Source of the DNA: Rufibacter radiotolerans
Lineage (GTDB): Bacteria; Bacteroidota; Bacteroidia; Cytophagales; Hymenobacteraceae
DNA: 64,000 nucleotides
Reading direction: 5' to 3'
NCBI RefSeq assembly: GCF_001078055.1
Contig: NZ_CP010777.1
Coordinates: forward strand, 1,820,408 to 1,884,407
Shown here piece by piece: positions 15,794 through 25,788 of this stretch. Position numbers and translations under genes: made by a program. Each line of letters opens with the position of its first letter. The first letter of the stretch is position 1. Under the pieces are notes generated by a model. That model made no database searches. It was not told the DNA's origin and saw nothing but the letters and a program-made list of their open reading frames with translations.

Positions 15794-17464
15794 ATGAGTA
15801 CTCCCCTAACAGCGTCTTTGCTTGGTCTGGCCCTTACAGCGGCAGTTTGCTCCTCCGGACTGGCTCAGCAACGTGATTACCAAAGCTATGATCAGCTTAC
15901 GGCCCGCCTGAAGCATTTGACCAATAAGTACAGCAAGTTAAGCTCGCTCACCACCATTGGGAAAACCGCCACGGGCAAGGAAGTGTGGCTACTGACCCTG
16001 GGCAGGGACAATGCGGTCAACAAACCGGCCATAGTTATTGCGGCAGGGGTCGAAGGGACCCAGTTGGCCACCACAGAGCTTTCCATGCAGATGACTGAGC
16101 AGATGCTGGAGGCCGCCATGATCCAGGACTCGGTGCGGGAATTGTTGCAGAAAAAGACCTTTTACATATTCCCCAACCTTACCCCAGACGCCTCAGAACA
16201 ATACCATGAAGCATTGCGGTGGGAAAGGGCAGCCAATGCTCAACCCACCGATGACGACCGGGATGGCCGCATGTTTGAAGATGCCTTTGAAGACCTGAAC
16301 AAAGACGGCCAGATCACCATGATGCGGGTAAAATCCCCGAATGGGCTTTACCGTCCATCCTTGGAAGATCCTCGCGTGATGGTAAAAGCGGATACCACCA
16401 AAGGTGAAAAGGGAGGCTACCTGCTGCTCACCGAAGGCAATGACAATGACAAAGATGGTAAGTGGAATGAAGATGCCGAAGGGGGCGTGGTTTTTAACAG
16501 GAACTTCTCCTATGATTTCCCCTATTTCCAGGTAGGCGCGGGCGAACACCCCATTTCTGAGCGCGAGACCAAGGCCTTTGCCGATTTCATGTTTGAGGCG
16601 AAGAACGTATATGCCGTCTTTGTCTTCGGGCCGGCCAACACCTTGTCGTTTTCCACCCCTTTAAGCGCCGCCAAAACGGCCGCTGAAAACCTTACCGGTC
16701 CCTTGCCCAAAGAGGCGTCGCTCCAGGAAAAAGTTTCAGGCCTCTACAACCAAACCACCCAACTGCAAAATCCGCCCAGGGTAGCGCCTAGCCCAGGAGA
16801 TGTGGTGCAGTGGGCGTATTTTCATTATGGCCGGTTTAGTTACAGCACGCCCGGCTGGTGGGTGCCCAAGGTAGCGGCCTCCTTAGATTCTGCTGGCGCT
16901 GAAGCCTCTTTTTCCTCAGAAGAAAACCAGGAAGACCTTAATTTTTTACGGTGGGCCAGGGCCAATGATATTCCCGGGGTTTTTGTGAATTGGCAGCCTA
17001 TGGCGCACCCAGATTTCCCAGGCGAATTGGTAGAAGTAGGAGGGCTGGCGCCTTACGTGAAGCAAACGCCTCCTTTGCGGTTTTTGGCCCCGGTGGCTGA
17101 AAAGCATTTCCAGTTTTTCTCGGCGTATGCCAAATGGATGCCTACACTTAAAATTGAGAAAGTGCAGACGGAGAAAGTGGCCGGCGGACATACCCGCATC
17201 ACGGCCACTGTTTCAAATGTTGGAGCTCTTCCCACCCATTCAGAGATAGGAGACCAGTCTAAGTGGGTACAGAAAATAAGGGCATCTTTGAAGTTACAGG
17301 AAGGCCATACGCTCATCTCCGGTAACCTGGTGCAGCCTACCCATGCGCTGGCCCCTGGGCAAAAGGCGCAGTTTAGCTGGGTAGTAGAAGGCAAAGGCTA
17401 CATAACCCTTACCGTAGGAAGTCCGGCTGTAGGGCAACAAACCAAAGAGGTTTACTTATACTAA
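15794..17464 (+). CDS. M14 carboxypeptidase-like protein, zinc ligands lost
   Basis: 556 residues with a signal peptide (to about residue 25). The overall M14 fold is recognisable: GKTATGKEVWLLTLG, KKTFYIFPNLTPDA, two Asp-rich EF-hand-like loops (DDDRDGRMFED and DNDKDGKWNED), FNRNFSYDFP and the late WQPMAHPDFPGELVEVGG. However the HxxE zinc motif is replaced by AAGVEGTQ (84-90) and the later His ligand region reads VFGPANTLS. It is therefore probably a pseudo-peptidase, binding rather than cutting. The frame opens at 15704 inside the previous gene; the ATG at 15794 directly precedes the signal peptide. Second of three genes in an apparent operon. Confidence 0.8.
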   Translation: MSTPLTASLLGLALTAAVCSSGLAQQRDYQSYDQLTARLKHLTNKYSKLSSLTTIGKTATGKEVWLLTLGRDNAVNKPAIVIAAGVEGTQLATTELSMQMTEQMLEAAMIQDSVRELLQKKTFYIFPNLTPDASEQYHEALRWERAANAQPTDDDRDGRMFEDAFEDLNKDGQITMMRVKSPNGLYRPSLEDPRVMVKADTTKGEKGGYLLLTEGNDNDKDGKWNEDAEGGVVFNRNFSYDFPYFQVGAGEHPISERETKAFADFMFEAKNVYAVFVFGPANTLSFSTPLSAAKTAAENLTGPLPKEASLQEKVSGLYNQTTQLQNPPRVAPSPGDVVQWAYFHYGRFSYSTPGWWVPKVAASLDSAGAEASFSSEENQEDLNFLRWARANDIPGVFVNWQPMAHPDFPGELVEVGGLAPYVKQTPPLRFLAPVAEKHFQFFSAYAKWMPTLKIEKVQTEKVAGGHTRITATVSNVGALPTHSEIGDQSKWVQKIRASLKLQEGHTLISGNLVQPTHALAPGQKAQFSWVVEGKGYITLTVGSPAVGQQTKEVYLY

Positions 17465-17473
17465 AGCAAACCC

Positions 17474-19222
17474 ATGAACAGAAATTTCCTTTTTGCTTCA
17501 TTGTTGCTTTTAGGTCTCCAGGTGCCTGGGGTTCCGGAGGCGACTGCGCAAGCGAAACTTCCCTTAATTTATACTTCCGGCACTATGAAGGCCCCCAAAG
17601 TGGCAGTGGACTTGAAACAGCGCCTTGACTACGCGAGCCTAACAGCCATCTGCCAACAATTGGCAAAGGCCTACCCAGGTCTGGTGAAGGTAGAAACCAT
17701 TGGTGATTCCTATGAAGGCCGCCGTATCTGGGCCATGACCATTTCTGATTTCAGGACTGGCGACCCAGACAGAAAACCAGCCTATTACCTGGACGGAAAC
17801 ATTGCTTTACAAGATGAGCAGGCCTCTGAGATGGCCTTGTATACAGCCTGGTACCTGCTGGAGAACTTCAAAGAAAACCCTTTCATACAGGAGCTTCTGC
17901 TGCAGAAAACCTTCTATATTCTGCCCGCCGTGTATCCAGATGCCTGGGAGAAATCCTTTTCTGTTGAGGCCTCCGGCAAACCGGCAAAAAGTAGCTTAGG
18001 GCTGTACGATGATGACGGAGACGGCTTGGTGGACGAGGACCAGCCCCAGGACCTGAACCAGGATGGCTTCATCACCTACATGCGCCGCAAATCTGCCAAC
18101 GGCAAGTATGTGGCAGACCCAAAGAACCCACTCAAACTTGTCCGGGTTAAACCGGGGCAGAAAGGGGAGTTTGAGTTATTGGGCTTAGAAGGCCTGGACA
18201 ATGACGGAGACGGAAAAGTAAACGAAGACCCGGCTGGTTACCAGGATTCCAACAGCGATTGGGCCTGGAACTGGCAACCAGATTATGTGCAACGTAGCGC
18301 CTCCCGGTTTCCGTTTGCCTTACCAGAGAACCGTATCCTGAAAGATTTCATCTTAAAGCACCCCAACATTGCCGGGGCTCAGAATTACTGTAATACGCTT
18401 TTAACACCCACTAACCACACCGTTCCGGTGGCAGGCAGTGTCTACCAGCAGGAAGAAAACCAGGTAAAGCAGGATCTAGAGAAAATAGCCGAAACGCTGT
18501 TGCCAGGATTTACTTACACCTCCTCGGGCCTTGACTGGTACAACGCCTACGGGGGGCAATTGGAATGGCTGCGGGCAGCACGGGGCATCTTCACGTTCAG
18601 AAATGAATTGATGTCCCAGAACCTTAAATTCAACCAGGAATTTGCCTCCGTTTCCAACCAGGACCCTGAGCAGAAAGCTTTGGTGACCCATCCGCTTTTC
18701 CAGGATGCCTTTGTAGAATGGACTCCCTTTAACCATCCCACGTACGGGGCCATTGAGATTGGCGGCTATAAGAAAGGCTATAGCTATGGTAGTTCAGGCA
18801 TTCAGTTGGAAGAAGACGCCCATCGCAACCTTGTGTCTACCTTGTTTCAGGCGTACCATACGCCCCAGATTGAGATAAAAGACGTACTAACCCAAACCTT
18901 ACCTAACGGTTTAACAGAGGTATCTGCCACGGTGGTGAATACCCGGCTTATCCCCACGCATTCTACCCATGATTTACTGAATAAGATTGAGCGCCCAGAT
19001 TACATTACCTTAAAAGATTCTACGGTTGTAGCCGGGAGCTTTCAGATAGTAGGAAAGGCGACCTCGTTTCATGAACAGACTTATATCCCAGCCAAACTGG
19101 AAGTGCCAACTATCCCCGGAAGAGGTGCCGTAAAAGTGAGATGGGTGGTGAAGGGCATAAAGCCAAACCTGGAGATTGAGGTAGACAGTCGCAAAGGCGG
19201 AGTTGTCTGCCAGCGTTTCTAG
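17474..19222 (+). CDS. second M14 carboxypeptidase-like protein, zinc ligands replaced
   Basis: 582 residues, secreted (signal to about residue 26). Same architecture as the gene 9 bases upstream: GDSYEGRRIWAM, the DGNI strand, EF-hand-like loops (DDDGDGLVDED; DNDGDGKVNED) and PFNHPTYGAIEIGG near the end. At the zinc site the family pattern NIHGNE reads NIALQD, so His becomes Ala111 and Glu becomes Asp114; the third His is Cys305 (NYCNTLL). Glu377 (FRNEL), at the place of the catalytic base, is kept. Likely inactive as a metallopeptidase. The two paralogues seem to have arisen by old duplication, as they now differ widely. Confidence 0.8.
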   Translation: MNRNFLFASLLLLGLQVPGVPEATAQAKLPLIYTSGTMKAPKVAVDLKQRLDYASLTAICQQLAKAYPGLVKVETIGDSYEGRRIWAMTISDFRTGDPDRKPAYYLDGNIALQDEQASEMALYTAWYLLENFKENPFIQELLLQKTFYILPAVYPDAWEKSFSVEASGKPAKSSLGLYDDDGDGLVDEDQPQDLNQDGFITYMRRKSANGKYVADPKNPLKLVRVKPGQKGEFELLGLEGLDNDGDGKVNEDPAGYQDSNSDWAWNWQPDYVQRSASRFPFALPENRILKDFILKHPNIAGAQNYCNTLLTPTNHTVPVAGSVYQQEENQVKQDLEKIAETLLPGFTYTSSGLDWYNAYGGQLEWLRAARGIFTFRNELMSQNLKFNQEFASVSNQDPEQKALVTHPLFQDAFVEWTPFNHPTYGAIEIGGYKKGYSYGSSGIQLEEDAHRNLVSTLFQAYHTPQIEIKDVLTQTLPNGLTEVSATVVNTRLIPTHSTHDLLNKIERPDYITLKDSTVVAGSFQIVGKATSFHEQTYIPAKLEVPTIPGRGAVKVRWVVKGIKPNLEIEVDSRKGGVVCQRF

Positions 19223-19325
19223 ACCGTTTTTCAGAAATAAGGGCAAAACCAGCGGTCGCATTAAATTGCTACTTTGTCCCGCTGCAAATCTGGTCTTTTA
19301 CCGGTATTTAATTCGGGACTGCCGT

Positions 19326-19387
19326 AAAAAAGCTATCCTGTTTTAAGGCTGTTTTCACAAAAACGGCCTTAAAACAGGATAGCTTTT
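19326..19387. terminator. long palindrome, bidirectional terminator, GCCTGTTTT family variant
   Basis: AAAAAGCTATCCTGTTTTAA on the left arm pairs with its complement on the right over about 27 bp with one mismatch and a short loop, ending in T on both strands. It lies between convergent genes. The inner GGCTGTTTT/AAAACGGCC core varies slightly from the other family members. Confidence 0.7.
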
Positions 19388-19419
19388 TATTTGTATTTCC
19401 TTCTTCAAGGAGAAAGGAT

Positions 19420-20190
19420 TTATAAAGATTGGTAATAGGTAACCACCTTCACTAAATCGGTTTCAGAAGACATGGCCAATTTCTGGCTGGCTATGTAGGA
19501 TTTCAGTTTTTCAGATTGGTTAGGCAGGGCCTCTACAATAGATTTCTTGTTGAGTTTCACCTTCTGCATAGACCCATTGGCCACCACATAATACTGGATA
19601 TCTTCCACTATCTCATCATAGGTCTGGCCAGAGCTGTAGGGCCCCTTAAAGTTGGCGTCGATCTTTTTCTTGCCAATTCTTTTCACCAAGGCCACCTTAC
19701 CGTCGGTGCTTTCCTGCAGTACGGCAAAGAAGGTTTCGCGCAGGTTAGGGTCTACGGTCTGGGCCTCTTTAAAGCGTTTAAAGACCAGGGGTTGGCCGGT
19801 AGTAGGCATTTCCAGCGAAAAAGAAATAACCGGGGTGGTGCTAAACTGAAGCGTGTCTTTAGACGCCGGTAACACCGCCTGTAAAGCATTGGAAAAAGCA
19901 TCATATTTCAACCGTACGCCCTTGTACACTTCAGACTTGCCGGCGTTTCCGCTTTTGATTTCCACGGTCCCGTCCACAAACAAATCCAAAAAGTACGGAC
20001 TCCCTTTCACACCCTGGTAGCGGTTGTCAAAAATCTGCACGTTGGCATCTGATCCTTTGGAGCTCAGGGTCTGCAAGTTCATCTGGGCCGCCAATCCCTG
20101 CGGAGCACTGGCTGTTTGCGCATAGGCCGCAGTAGCGCAGGTGAAACCCAGCGCAAGAAGGAAAACTGACTTAGAAGGAAATAAAGGCAT
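19420..20190 (-). CDS. secreted protein of unknown function
   Basis: 256 residues with a clear signal peptide (LALGFTCATAAYAQ). The mature sequence is mixed alpha/beta with few cysteines and no motif I recognise; segments such as KGSPYFLDLFVDGTVEIKSG and VRLKYDAFSNALQAVLP suggest a beta-rich exported protein. It is monocistronic, convergent with the M14 pair and ends at a shared palindromic terminator. Probably conserved in Cytophagales, but I cannot name a family. Confidence 0.7.
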   Translation of the reverse strand: MPLFPSKSVFLLALGFTCATAAYAQTASAPQGLAAQMNLQTLSSKGSDANVQIFDNRYQGVKGSPYFLDLFVDGTVEIKSGNAGKSEVYKGVRLKYDAFSNALQAVLPASKDTLQFSTTPVISFSLEMPTTGQPLVFKRFKEAQTVDPNLRETFFAVLQESTDGKVALVKRIGKKKIDANFKGPYSSGQTYDEIVEDIQYYVVANGSMQKVKLNKKSIVEALPNQSEKLKSYIASQKLAMSSETDLVKVVTYYQSL

Positions 20191-20318
20191 AGGGTAGGTA
20201 TACTATTTTATTGAATTAAGCTTTACTAATGTAGGGTTATTTAATGATTCCTCAAAACATAAGGGGTTGAGGCCAGAAATAGTTTATTTTGCAGAATTAA
20301 TGAGAAGAAATCCACGCC

Positions 20319-20576
20319 ATGGTACACAGATTTAGTAAACGTATAGTTCCGGTTGTCGCCATTTTGTTGGGAAGCCTGGCCTTTTCCTGCCGTCCATCTT
20401 GTCCCATTCCGTCATGCCAAACCCGCATGGTACACCGGCACGGGGAAGGGGAATACAGAGGCAGTCCCTGGTATAAAAAACAAAACCCCAGGATAGGCGA
20501 AAACCTGGACAAACCCTCCAAAGAAATGAAGCAGCAAATGCAAGGAAAGAGTAGCCCGAAGAAGCGCAAAAATTAG
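20319..20576 (+). CDS. small lipoprotein-like protein
   Basis: 85 residues. An N-terminal hydrophobic segment ends in LAFSC (Cys24), a lipobox-like site, followed by CPIPSCQTRMVHRHGEGEY, with paired cysteines and several His, and a basic Lys-rich tail. Its size and the coherent signal support a real gene. A weak TATTTTG sits about 30 bases upstream of the start. Function unknown; surface exposure is possible. Confidence 0.6.
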   Translation: MVHRFSKRIVPVVAILLGSLAFSCRPSCPIPSCQTRMVHRHGEGEYRGSPWYKKQNPRIGENLDKPSKEMKQQMQGKSSPKKRKN

Positions 20577-20646
20577 CATTTCACTATCTTTATTTGTAAA
20601 TTGCAAGCTTACAAAAAGTACAAATTTTAAGCTCTATTGAAGTAAA

Positions 20647-23214
20647 ATGGCAGAAAACGAGCGGATAATTCCCATAAACATAGAAGACGAGATGCGCGGT
20701 GCGTACATTGACTATTCAATGTCCGTAATTATTTCCCGCGCCCTTCCAGATGTGCGTGACGGCCTTAAGCCTGTGCACCGCCGCGTGTTGTATGGAATGT
20801 CTGAATTGGGAGTATCCTATAACAAAGCATACAAAAAATCGGCCAGAATTGTAGGGGAGGTACTGGGTAAGTATCACCCGCACGGTGACTCCTCTGTGTA
20901 CGACACCATGGTACGTATGGCCCAGCCTTGGTCCCTGCGTTACCCCTTGGTAGACGGCCAGGGTAACTTCGGTTCTATTGACGGTGACTCCCCGGCCGCA
21001 ATGCGTTACACAGAGGCCCGCCTGAAGCGGATTGCCGATGAGTTGCTGGCTGATCTGGAGAAGAACACGGTGGACTTTGTCCCTAACTTTGACGACTCTC
21101 TTAAAGAACCCAGCGTATTCCCGGCCAAGTTTCCTAACCTGCTGGTAAACGGTACCTCTGGTATTGCGGTAGGTATGGCCACTAACATGGCGCCCCACAA
21201 CCTTACAGAGGTTGTGAACGGCACTATTGCTTACATTGATGATCCCGAGATCAGCATCGCTGATCTAATGAAATACATTACGGCGCCAGATTTCCCTACC
21301 GGAGGTATCATTTACGGATACGATGGGGTAAAGAACGCCTTTGAAACCGGCCGTGGCCGAGTAATTGTGCGGGCCCGCGCCGTGATTGAAACCACCAAGA
21401 CCGGTAAAGACCAGATCATTGTCACGGAGATTCCTTACATGGTGAACAAAGCCGCCATGATTGAAAAAACCGCCGGCCTGATCAATGAGAAAAAGATTGA
21501 AGGCATCTCTGACCTGAGAGATGAGTCTGACCGCGACGGTCTGCGCATTGTCTATGACCTGAAGCGCGACGCCGTGGCAAACGTGGTATTGAACAACCTG
21601 TTCAAGTACACCGCGCTGCAATCCTCCTTCGGGGTGAACAACGTGGCCCTGGTAGGCGGCCGCCCAATGACCCTTAACCTCAAGGACCTGATTAAACACT
21701 TTGTGGTGCACCGCCATGAGGTAGTGATCCGGAGAACCCAGTACGAGCTGGAAGAGGCACGCAAACGCGCCCACATCCTGGAAGGCTTACTCATTGCCCT
21801 GGACAACCTTGACGAAGTGATCAATCTGATCAGGGCCTCCAGAGACCCGGAGATTGCCCGTACTGGTTTAATTGAACGGTTCCAGTTATCAGACATTCAG
21901 GCTCGTGCTATTCTGGAGATGCGTCTTCAGCGTTTGACCGGTCTGGAGCGTGACAAGATCCAGAAAGAGTACGATGAGCTGATGAAGCTGATTGATTACC
22001 TGACTGAGGTTCTCGCCGACGAAGGCCTGCGCATGAACATCATTAAGCAGGAACTGATTGACATCAGGGAACGCTACGGTGATGAGCGCCGCACGGCCAT
22101 TGAAATGGTGTCCAGTGACATCTCCCTGGAAGACATGATCCCAGATGAGAACATGGTGATCACTATTTCACATGAAGGCTATGTAAAGCGTACTGCGCTC
22201 ACTGAGTACAGAAGCCAAAGCCGTGGGGGCGTAGGTTCCCGCGGGGCGGCTGCCGGTAAGCAGGATGACTTTACAGAACACTTGTTTATTGCCAGCACCC
22301 ACAACTACCTACTCATCTTCACCGAGTCTGGCCGTGTGTTCTGGCTGAAGGTGTACGAGGTACCAGAAGGAGGCAAGACCACCAAAGGCCGTGCCATCCA
22401 GAACCTGATCAACATTGAGAAGGATGACAAGGTACGGGCCGTGATCAATGTGCATGGCTTAAAGAACCCAGATTATGTAATCAACAACTATCTGGTCTTC
22501 TGCACTGAGCAAGGCACTATCAAGAAAACTCCGCTGGAAGCGTATTCCAGACCAAGAGCCACAGGTATTCAGGCCATCACTATCAATGAGGGTGACCGTT
22601 TGCTGGATGTGCAACTGACCAATGGGGCCAATGATATCATCATTGCCCTGAAGTCTGGCAGAGCCGTTAGGTTCCCAGAGGAGAAAGTGCGCACCATGGG
22701 CCGTACTGCGGCCGGGGTACGCGGTATCACCTTAGCCGGACCAGACGACAAAGTAGTTGGTATGGTTTGTGTACACAACCCTGACACCAACTTATTGGTA
22801 GTATCTGAGAAAGGCTTCGGGAAACGTTCATTACTGGAGGAATACCGGATTACCAACCGGGGCGGTAAAGGCGTGAAAACCCTGAACGTAACCGAGAAAA
22901 CCGGTCACCTGGTTGCCATCATGGGCGTGATTGATACAGATGACCTCATGATCATTAACAAGTCTGGCATAAGCATTCGCTTGCGCGTGGCAGATCTGCG
23001 GGTGATTGGACGGGTATCACAAGGGGTAAGGCTTTTGAGGCTAAACGAAGGCGACGAGATTTCTTCTGTGGCTAAGATTGAAGTGGAAGATAAGGCGGAA
23101 GTCATCTTAAACGAATCTGAGCTGCCACTTGATGAAACCTTGAACCCGGAAGACCTGATTGATCCTGAGACTGCCACTGATTTAACTGGCCCGGAAACCA
23201 TAAGTGAGAACTAA
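20647..23214 (+). CDS. gyrA: DNA gyrase subunit A
   Basis: 855-residue GyrA, the DNA breakage-reunion subunit that works with GyrB to introduce negative supercoils. Catalytic Tyr121 sits in AMRYTEARL. The quinolone-determining segment reads [18 protein letters not shown] with Ser82 and Asp86 at the places of E. coli Ser83 and Asp87, so no classical resistance change is seen. The C-terminal half contains the repeated blades of the beta-pinwheel, including [15 protein letters not shown] in the place of the GyrA box, and an acidic tail. Length is normal. gyrB is not in this window. The TPR gene follows after 64 bases. Confidence 0.97.
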   Translation: MAENERIIPINIEDEMRGAYIDYSMSVIISRALPDVRDGLKPVHRRVLYGMSELGVSYNKAYKKSARIVGEVLGKYHPHGDSSVYDTMVRMAQPWSLRYPLVDGQGNFGSIDGDSPAAMRYTEARLKRIADELLADLEKNTVDFVPNFDDSLKEPSVFPAKFPNLLVNGTSGIAVGMATNMAPHNLTEVVNGTIAYIDDPEISIADLMKYITAPDFPTGGIIYGYDGVKNAFETGRGRVIVRARAVIETTKTGKDQIIVTEIPYMVNKAAMIEKTAGLINEKKIEGISDLRDESDRDGLRIVYDLKRDAVANVVLNNLFKYTALQSSFGVNNVALVGGRPMTLNLKDLIKHFVVHRHEVVIRRTQYELEEARKRAHILEGLLIALDNLDEVINLIRASRDPEIARTGLIERFQLSDIQARAILEMRLQRLTGLERDKIQKEYDELMKLIDYLTEVLADEGLRMNIIKQELIDIRERYGDERRTAIEMVSSDISLEDMIPDENMVITISHEGYVKRTALTEYRSQSRGGVGSRGAAAGKQDDFTEHLFIASTHNYLLIFTESGRVFWLKVYEVPEGGKTTKGRAIQNLINIEKDDKVRAVINVHGLKNPDYVINNYLVFCTEQGTIKKTPLEAYSRPRATGIQAITINEGDRLLDVQLTNGANDIIIALKSGRAVRFPEEKVRTMGRTAAGVRGITLAGPDDKVVGMVCVHNPDTNLLVVSEKGFGKRSLLEEYRITNRGGKGVKTLNVTEKTGHLVAIMGVIDTDDLMIINKSGISIRLRVADLRVIGRVSQGVRLLRLNEGDEISSVAKIEVEDKAEVILNESELPLDETLNPEDLIDPETATDLTGPETISEN

Positions 23215-23278
23215 GCTTCGGCTTGGTTCTTAAATTTTTAATTACACAAAACAACTATCCACAAACGTAAAGAAAGCA

Positions 23279-24436
23279 ATGAAAAAGTTTCTTTTGACTG
23301 CAGTAGCGGCAATTTCCATGCAAGTGGCCTTCGCCCAGACTTCTGCTATTACCAATGCCATTATGTACCAACAGAAAGGTACACTAGATAAGGCCAAATC
23401 TGAGATTGACAAAGCGGTGGTGAACGAGAAAACGGCCAACAACGCTAAAGCCTGGTATTACAAAGGCGTCATCTACATGGACATGGCCAATCACCCCGTC
23501 TATGGCAAACTGATGGACCAGACGGAAGCGACCAAACAGGCGTTTGAGGCCTTCTCTAAAGTGCCGGCCCTGGAGGCCAATGCCAAGAAAAAGGAGTTCA
23601 CCGAGGAATCCAACAAGCGCAAGGAGATCCTGACGAACAACATGTATGCCCTAGCCTTGAACGCAGGGGTGGAGCAATACAATGCCAAGAAGTTCGCGGA
23701 GGCCCAGAAGTCTTACATGGAGGCCATCAACTATAAGCCAGAAGATACTACGGCTTATATCTACGCCGCTTATGCCGCTGCCGGAAACCAGGATTATCCT
23801 GCCGCTAAAAAACTGTACAACCAATTAGTAGACAAAAACCTGGCCTCTGCCTCAGTTTACAGCCAATTGCTGTACATCTCTGCTAACGTGGAGAAGAACG
23901 ACAAGGAGACCATGGCTATTCTGGAAAAGGCCCGTGCCAAATACCCCAATAACCGTGACTTCATGCTGCAGGAACTGGATTTGTTCATCAAGTCGGGCAG
24001 AGAGCAGGAAAGCCTTGCCAAACTGGATGCCGCCATTGCCGCTGACCCTAAGAACGCCAACCTGTACACCGTTAAAGGAAACTTACTGGAGCGCACTAAA
24101 AAGCCAGAAGATGCCTTAACCGCCTACAAAAAAGCTGCTGAGTTAGACCCTACTAACTTTGATGCCCAGTACAACCTGGGAGTTTACTATTTCAACAAAG
24201 GCGCTAACCTGAACAACAAAGCCAACAAGATGAGCCTGGCCGAGTACCAGAAAAGCGGGAAAGCCGTACAGGCCGAAGCCAAGAAATTCTTTGTTCAAGC
24301 GTTGCCTTACTTTGAGGCCGCCCACAAGGCCCAGCCAAAAGACCGCACCACGGTTCAGTCTCTCCTGAAAGTGTACACCGCTTTAGACAGACCAGCTGAC
24401 GCCAAGAGAATGGATGCCATTCTGCAGACCTTATAG
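23279..24436 (+). CDS. secreted tetratricopeptide-repeat protein
   Basis: 385 residues with a signal peptide (KKFLLTAVAAISMQVAFAQ). Several TPR units are visible by their spaced Ala/Gly/Tyr/Pro positions, for example NAGVEQYNAKKFAEAQKSYM, then AIAADPKNANLYTVKGNLLE and AAELDPTNFDAQYNLGVYYF. It is likely a periplasmic scaffold; partner unknown. It follows gyrA by 64 bases and could share its message. A strong terminator (24457-24488) and a second palindrome end the unit. Confidence 0.85.
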   Translation: MKKFLLTAVAAISMQVAFAQTSAITNAIMYQQKGTLDKAKSEIDKAVVNEKTANNAKAWYYKGVIYMDMANHPVYGKLMDQTEATKQAFEAFSKVPALEANAKKKEFTEESNKRKEILTNNMYALALNAGVEQYNAKKFAEAQKSYMEAINYKPEDTTAYIYAAYAAAGNQDYPAAKKLYNQLVDKNLASASVYSQLLYISANVEKNDKETMAILEKARAKYPNNRDFMLQELDLFIKSGREQESLAKLDAAIAADPKNANLYTVKGNLLERTKKPEDALTAYKKAAELDPTNFDAQYNLGVYYFNKGANLNNKANKMSLAEYQKSGKAVQAEAKKFFVQALPYFEAAHKAQPKDRTTVQSLLKVYTALDRPADAKRMDAILQTL

Positions 24437-24456
24437 TTAACCGCTGAATTATTTTT

Positions 24457-24490
24457 AAAAAAAGGGCCTCCTGTGAGGCCCTTTTTTTAT
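24457..24490 (+). terminator. intrinsic terminator after the TPR gene
   Basis: AAAAAAAGGGCCTC and GAGGCCCTTTTTTT form a perfect 14-bp stem with loop CTGT, with a T-tract, about 20 bases after the TPR gene stop. Confidence 0.85.
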
Positions 24491-24526
24491 GTCCTTACTT
24501 TTCCTTTGGGAAAAAGGACTTTCTGT

Positions 24527-24576
24527 CTTTCCTGTTTTTGGCCTGTTTTCTTAAGAACAGGCCAAAAACAGGAAAG
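24527..24576. repeat. GCCTGTTTT-family palindrome
   Basis: Perfect inverted repeat: CTTTCCTGTTTTTGGCCTGT on the left arm and its complement on the right, loop of about 4 bases. It stands between the TPR-gene terminator and mgsA, so it is a second, apparently redundant hairpin and a typical member of the window's repeat family. Confidence 0.6.
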
Positions 24577-24634
24577 TAGGATACCACGCTTTTTAAATAA
24601 AACTGTAGTTTTAGCCAGTTAAGAAATTAAGTCT

Positions 24635-25024
24635 ATGACAAAGATGAAACGAATAGCCGTGATTGCCCATGATGGCATGAAAGCCGAAATGGTGGCTTTT
24701 GTAAAAGACCATTCTGCCTTGTTCAGTAACTCAAAATTGTTTGCCACCGGCACCACGGGACAGTATGTACAGCAGGCCGGCCTTACAGTGAAGAAACTTC
24801 TGTCTGGCCCCAAAGGTGGTGATGCCCAGATTGCCAGCATGGTGGCCGAAGGAAAACTGGACGCCGTTATTTTCTTTAGAGATGCCCTAGGCAAACATCC
24901 CCATGAACCAGACGTGCAAATGCTGCTTCGCCTCTGTGACCTGCATAACGTAGCCCTGGCCACCAACCCATCCACCGCCAAACTGCTGGTGCTTGGGTTA
25001 GAAGCCCAAATGGCCAATGAGTAG
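24635..25024 (+). CDS. mgsA: methylglyoxal synthase
   Basis: 129 residues. MgsA converts dihydroxyacetone phosphate to methylglyoxal and phosphate, a bypass when sugar phosphates accumulate. Landmarks matching E. coli MgsA: His12 (IAHDGMK), Asp63 in GPKGGDAQI (catalytic base), Asp83 (FFRD), His90 and Asp93 in HPHEPDVQMLLRLC, and the LATNPST phosphate-binding turn. Length is slightly shorter than the E. coli enzyme. The start ATG at 24635 could be replaced by ATG at 24644. Stands alone between two plus-strand genes. Confidence 0.95.
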   Translation: MTKMKRIAVIAHDGMKAEMVAFVKDHSALFSNSKLFATGTTGQYVQQAGLTVKKLLSGPKGGDAQIASMVAEGKLDAVIFFRDALGKHPHEPDVQMLLRLCDLHNVALATNPSTAKLLVLGLEAQMANE

Positions 25025-25119
25025 CATTTATTAGGATTGATTGCCCTGCAATAGCTTTAAAGAACTTTGTCTCACTTAACGGGTATATAAAGGGATGTAA
25101 ACCTTTAAAAAATAAACCC

Positions 25120-25665
25120 ATGGTAAGACTGAGGCTGATGATGTGTTTAGGGCTCCTTTTTCTGGGTGTTGCTTGCCAATCGGTGCGGGTAGTGAAACAG
25201 GAAGCGGCTGAACAGTTTTCCCTAGCTTCCTATAAGACCTTTGACTTTTACCCTGAAGATAACGGTGCCAAAGATACCCTGAGCCAGGAGAGTATCCTGG
25301 ATATGAAGATCCTGAAAAAAGAGGTGGAACAGCACTTGACTGCCCGAGGTTTGGTAAAAAGTCCGCAGGAACCAGACGTTTGGGTGAACCTGGGGATGGT
25401 GATAGTAGAGAAAGACCAAACCCGGGAAACTATCTTCGGCCGTGATGCGCCCTATTACCTGGGCCAGCGCCGCTACTCCTGGAAAAGCCAGGAAGTAAAG
25501 GTAGGCCAGTACAAAGAAGGCACCATTTCCCTGCACCTGGTAGACCGGCGGAACAATGAATTAGGATGGCAAGGGGAAGCCGAGACCGTTATCCCGAAGA
25601 AGCCGGCCTCCTCCGAGGAAAGAATTAAGGAAGGAGTGGCCGCTTTATTTAAGAGAATAAAGTAG
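25120..25665 (+). CDS. DUF4136-like lipoprotein
   Basis: 181 residues. Signal peptide ends in LGVACQS with Cys19 as lipidation site. The mature part follows the DUF4136 plan: SLASYKTFDFYPED, a helix with VEQHLTARGLVKSPQEPDVWVNLGM, GTISLHLVDRRNNELGWQGEAE and the closing RIKEGVAALFKRI. DUF4136 proteins are outer-membrane lipoproteins of unknown role in Bacteroidota and Proteobacteria. Monocistronic, with a palindromic terminator directly after the stop. Confidence 0.85.
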   Translation: MVRLRLMMCLGLLFLGVACQSVRVVKQEAAEQFSLASYKTFDFYPEDNGAKDTLSQESILDMKILKKEVEQHLTARGLVKSPQEPDVWVNLGMVIVEKDQTRETIFGRDAPYYLGQRRYSWKSQEVKVGQYKEGTISLHLVDRRNNELGWQGEAETVIPKKPASSEERIKEGVAALFKRIK

Positions 25666-25670
25666 TTCTT

Positions 25671-25704
25671 TTTTGGGCCTGTTTTCATTAAAACAGGCCC
25701 AAAA
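25671..25704. terminator. GCCTGTTTT-family palindrome, bidirectional terminator
   Basis: TTTTGGGCCTGTTTT pairs perfectly with AAAACAGGCCCAAAA around a CATT loop. It begins 5 bases after the DUF4136 stop and lies between convergent genes. Confidence 0.7.
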
Positions 25705-25788
25705 CAGAAACAAGTCTTTAGGAAAAAGATTCTGTATCTCCTTCATAGCTTCATTTTCCATGAGCCTTCCATCAAGCATTATGCAAGC

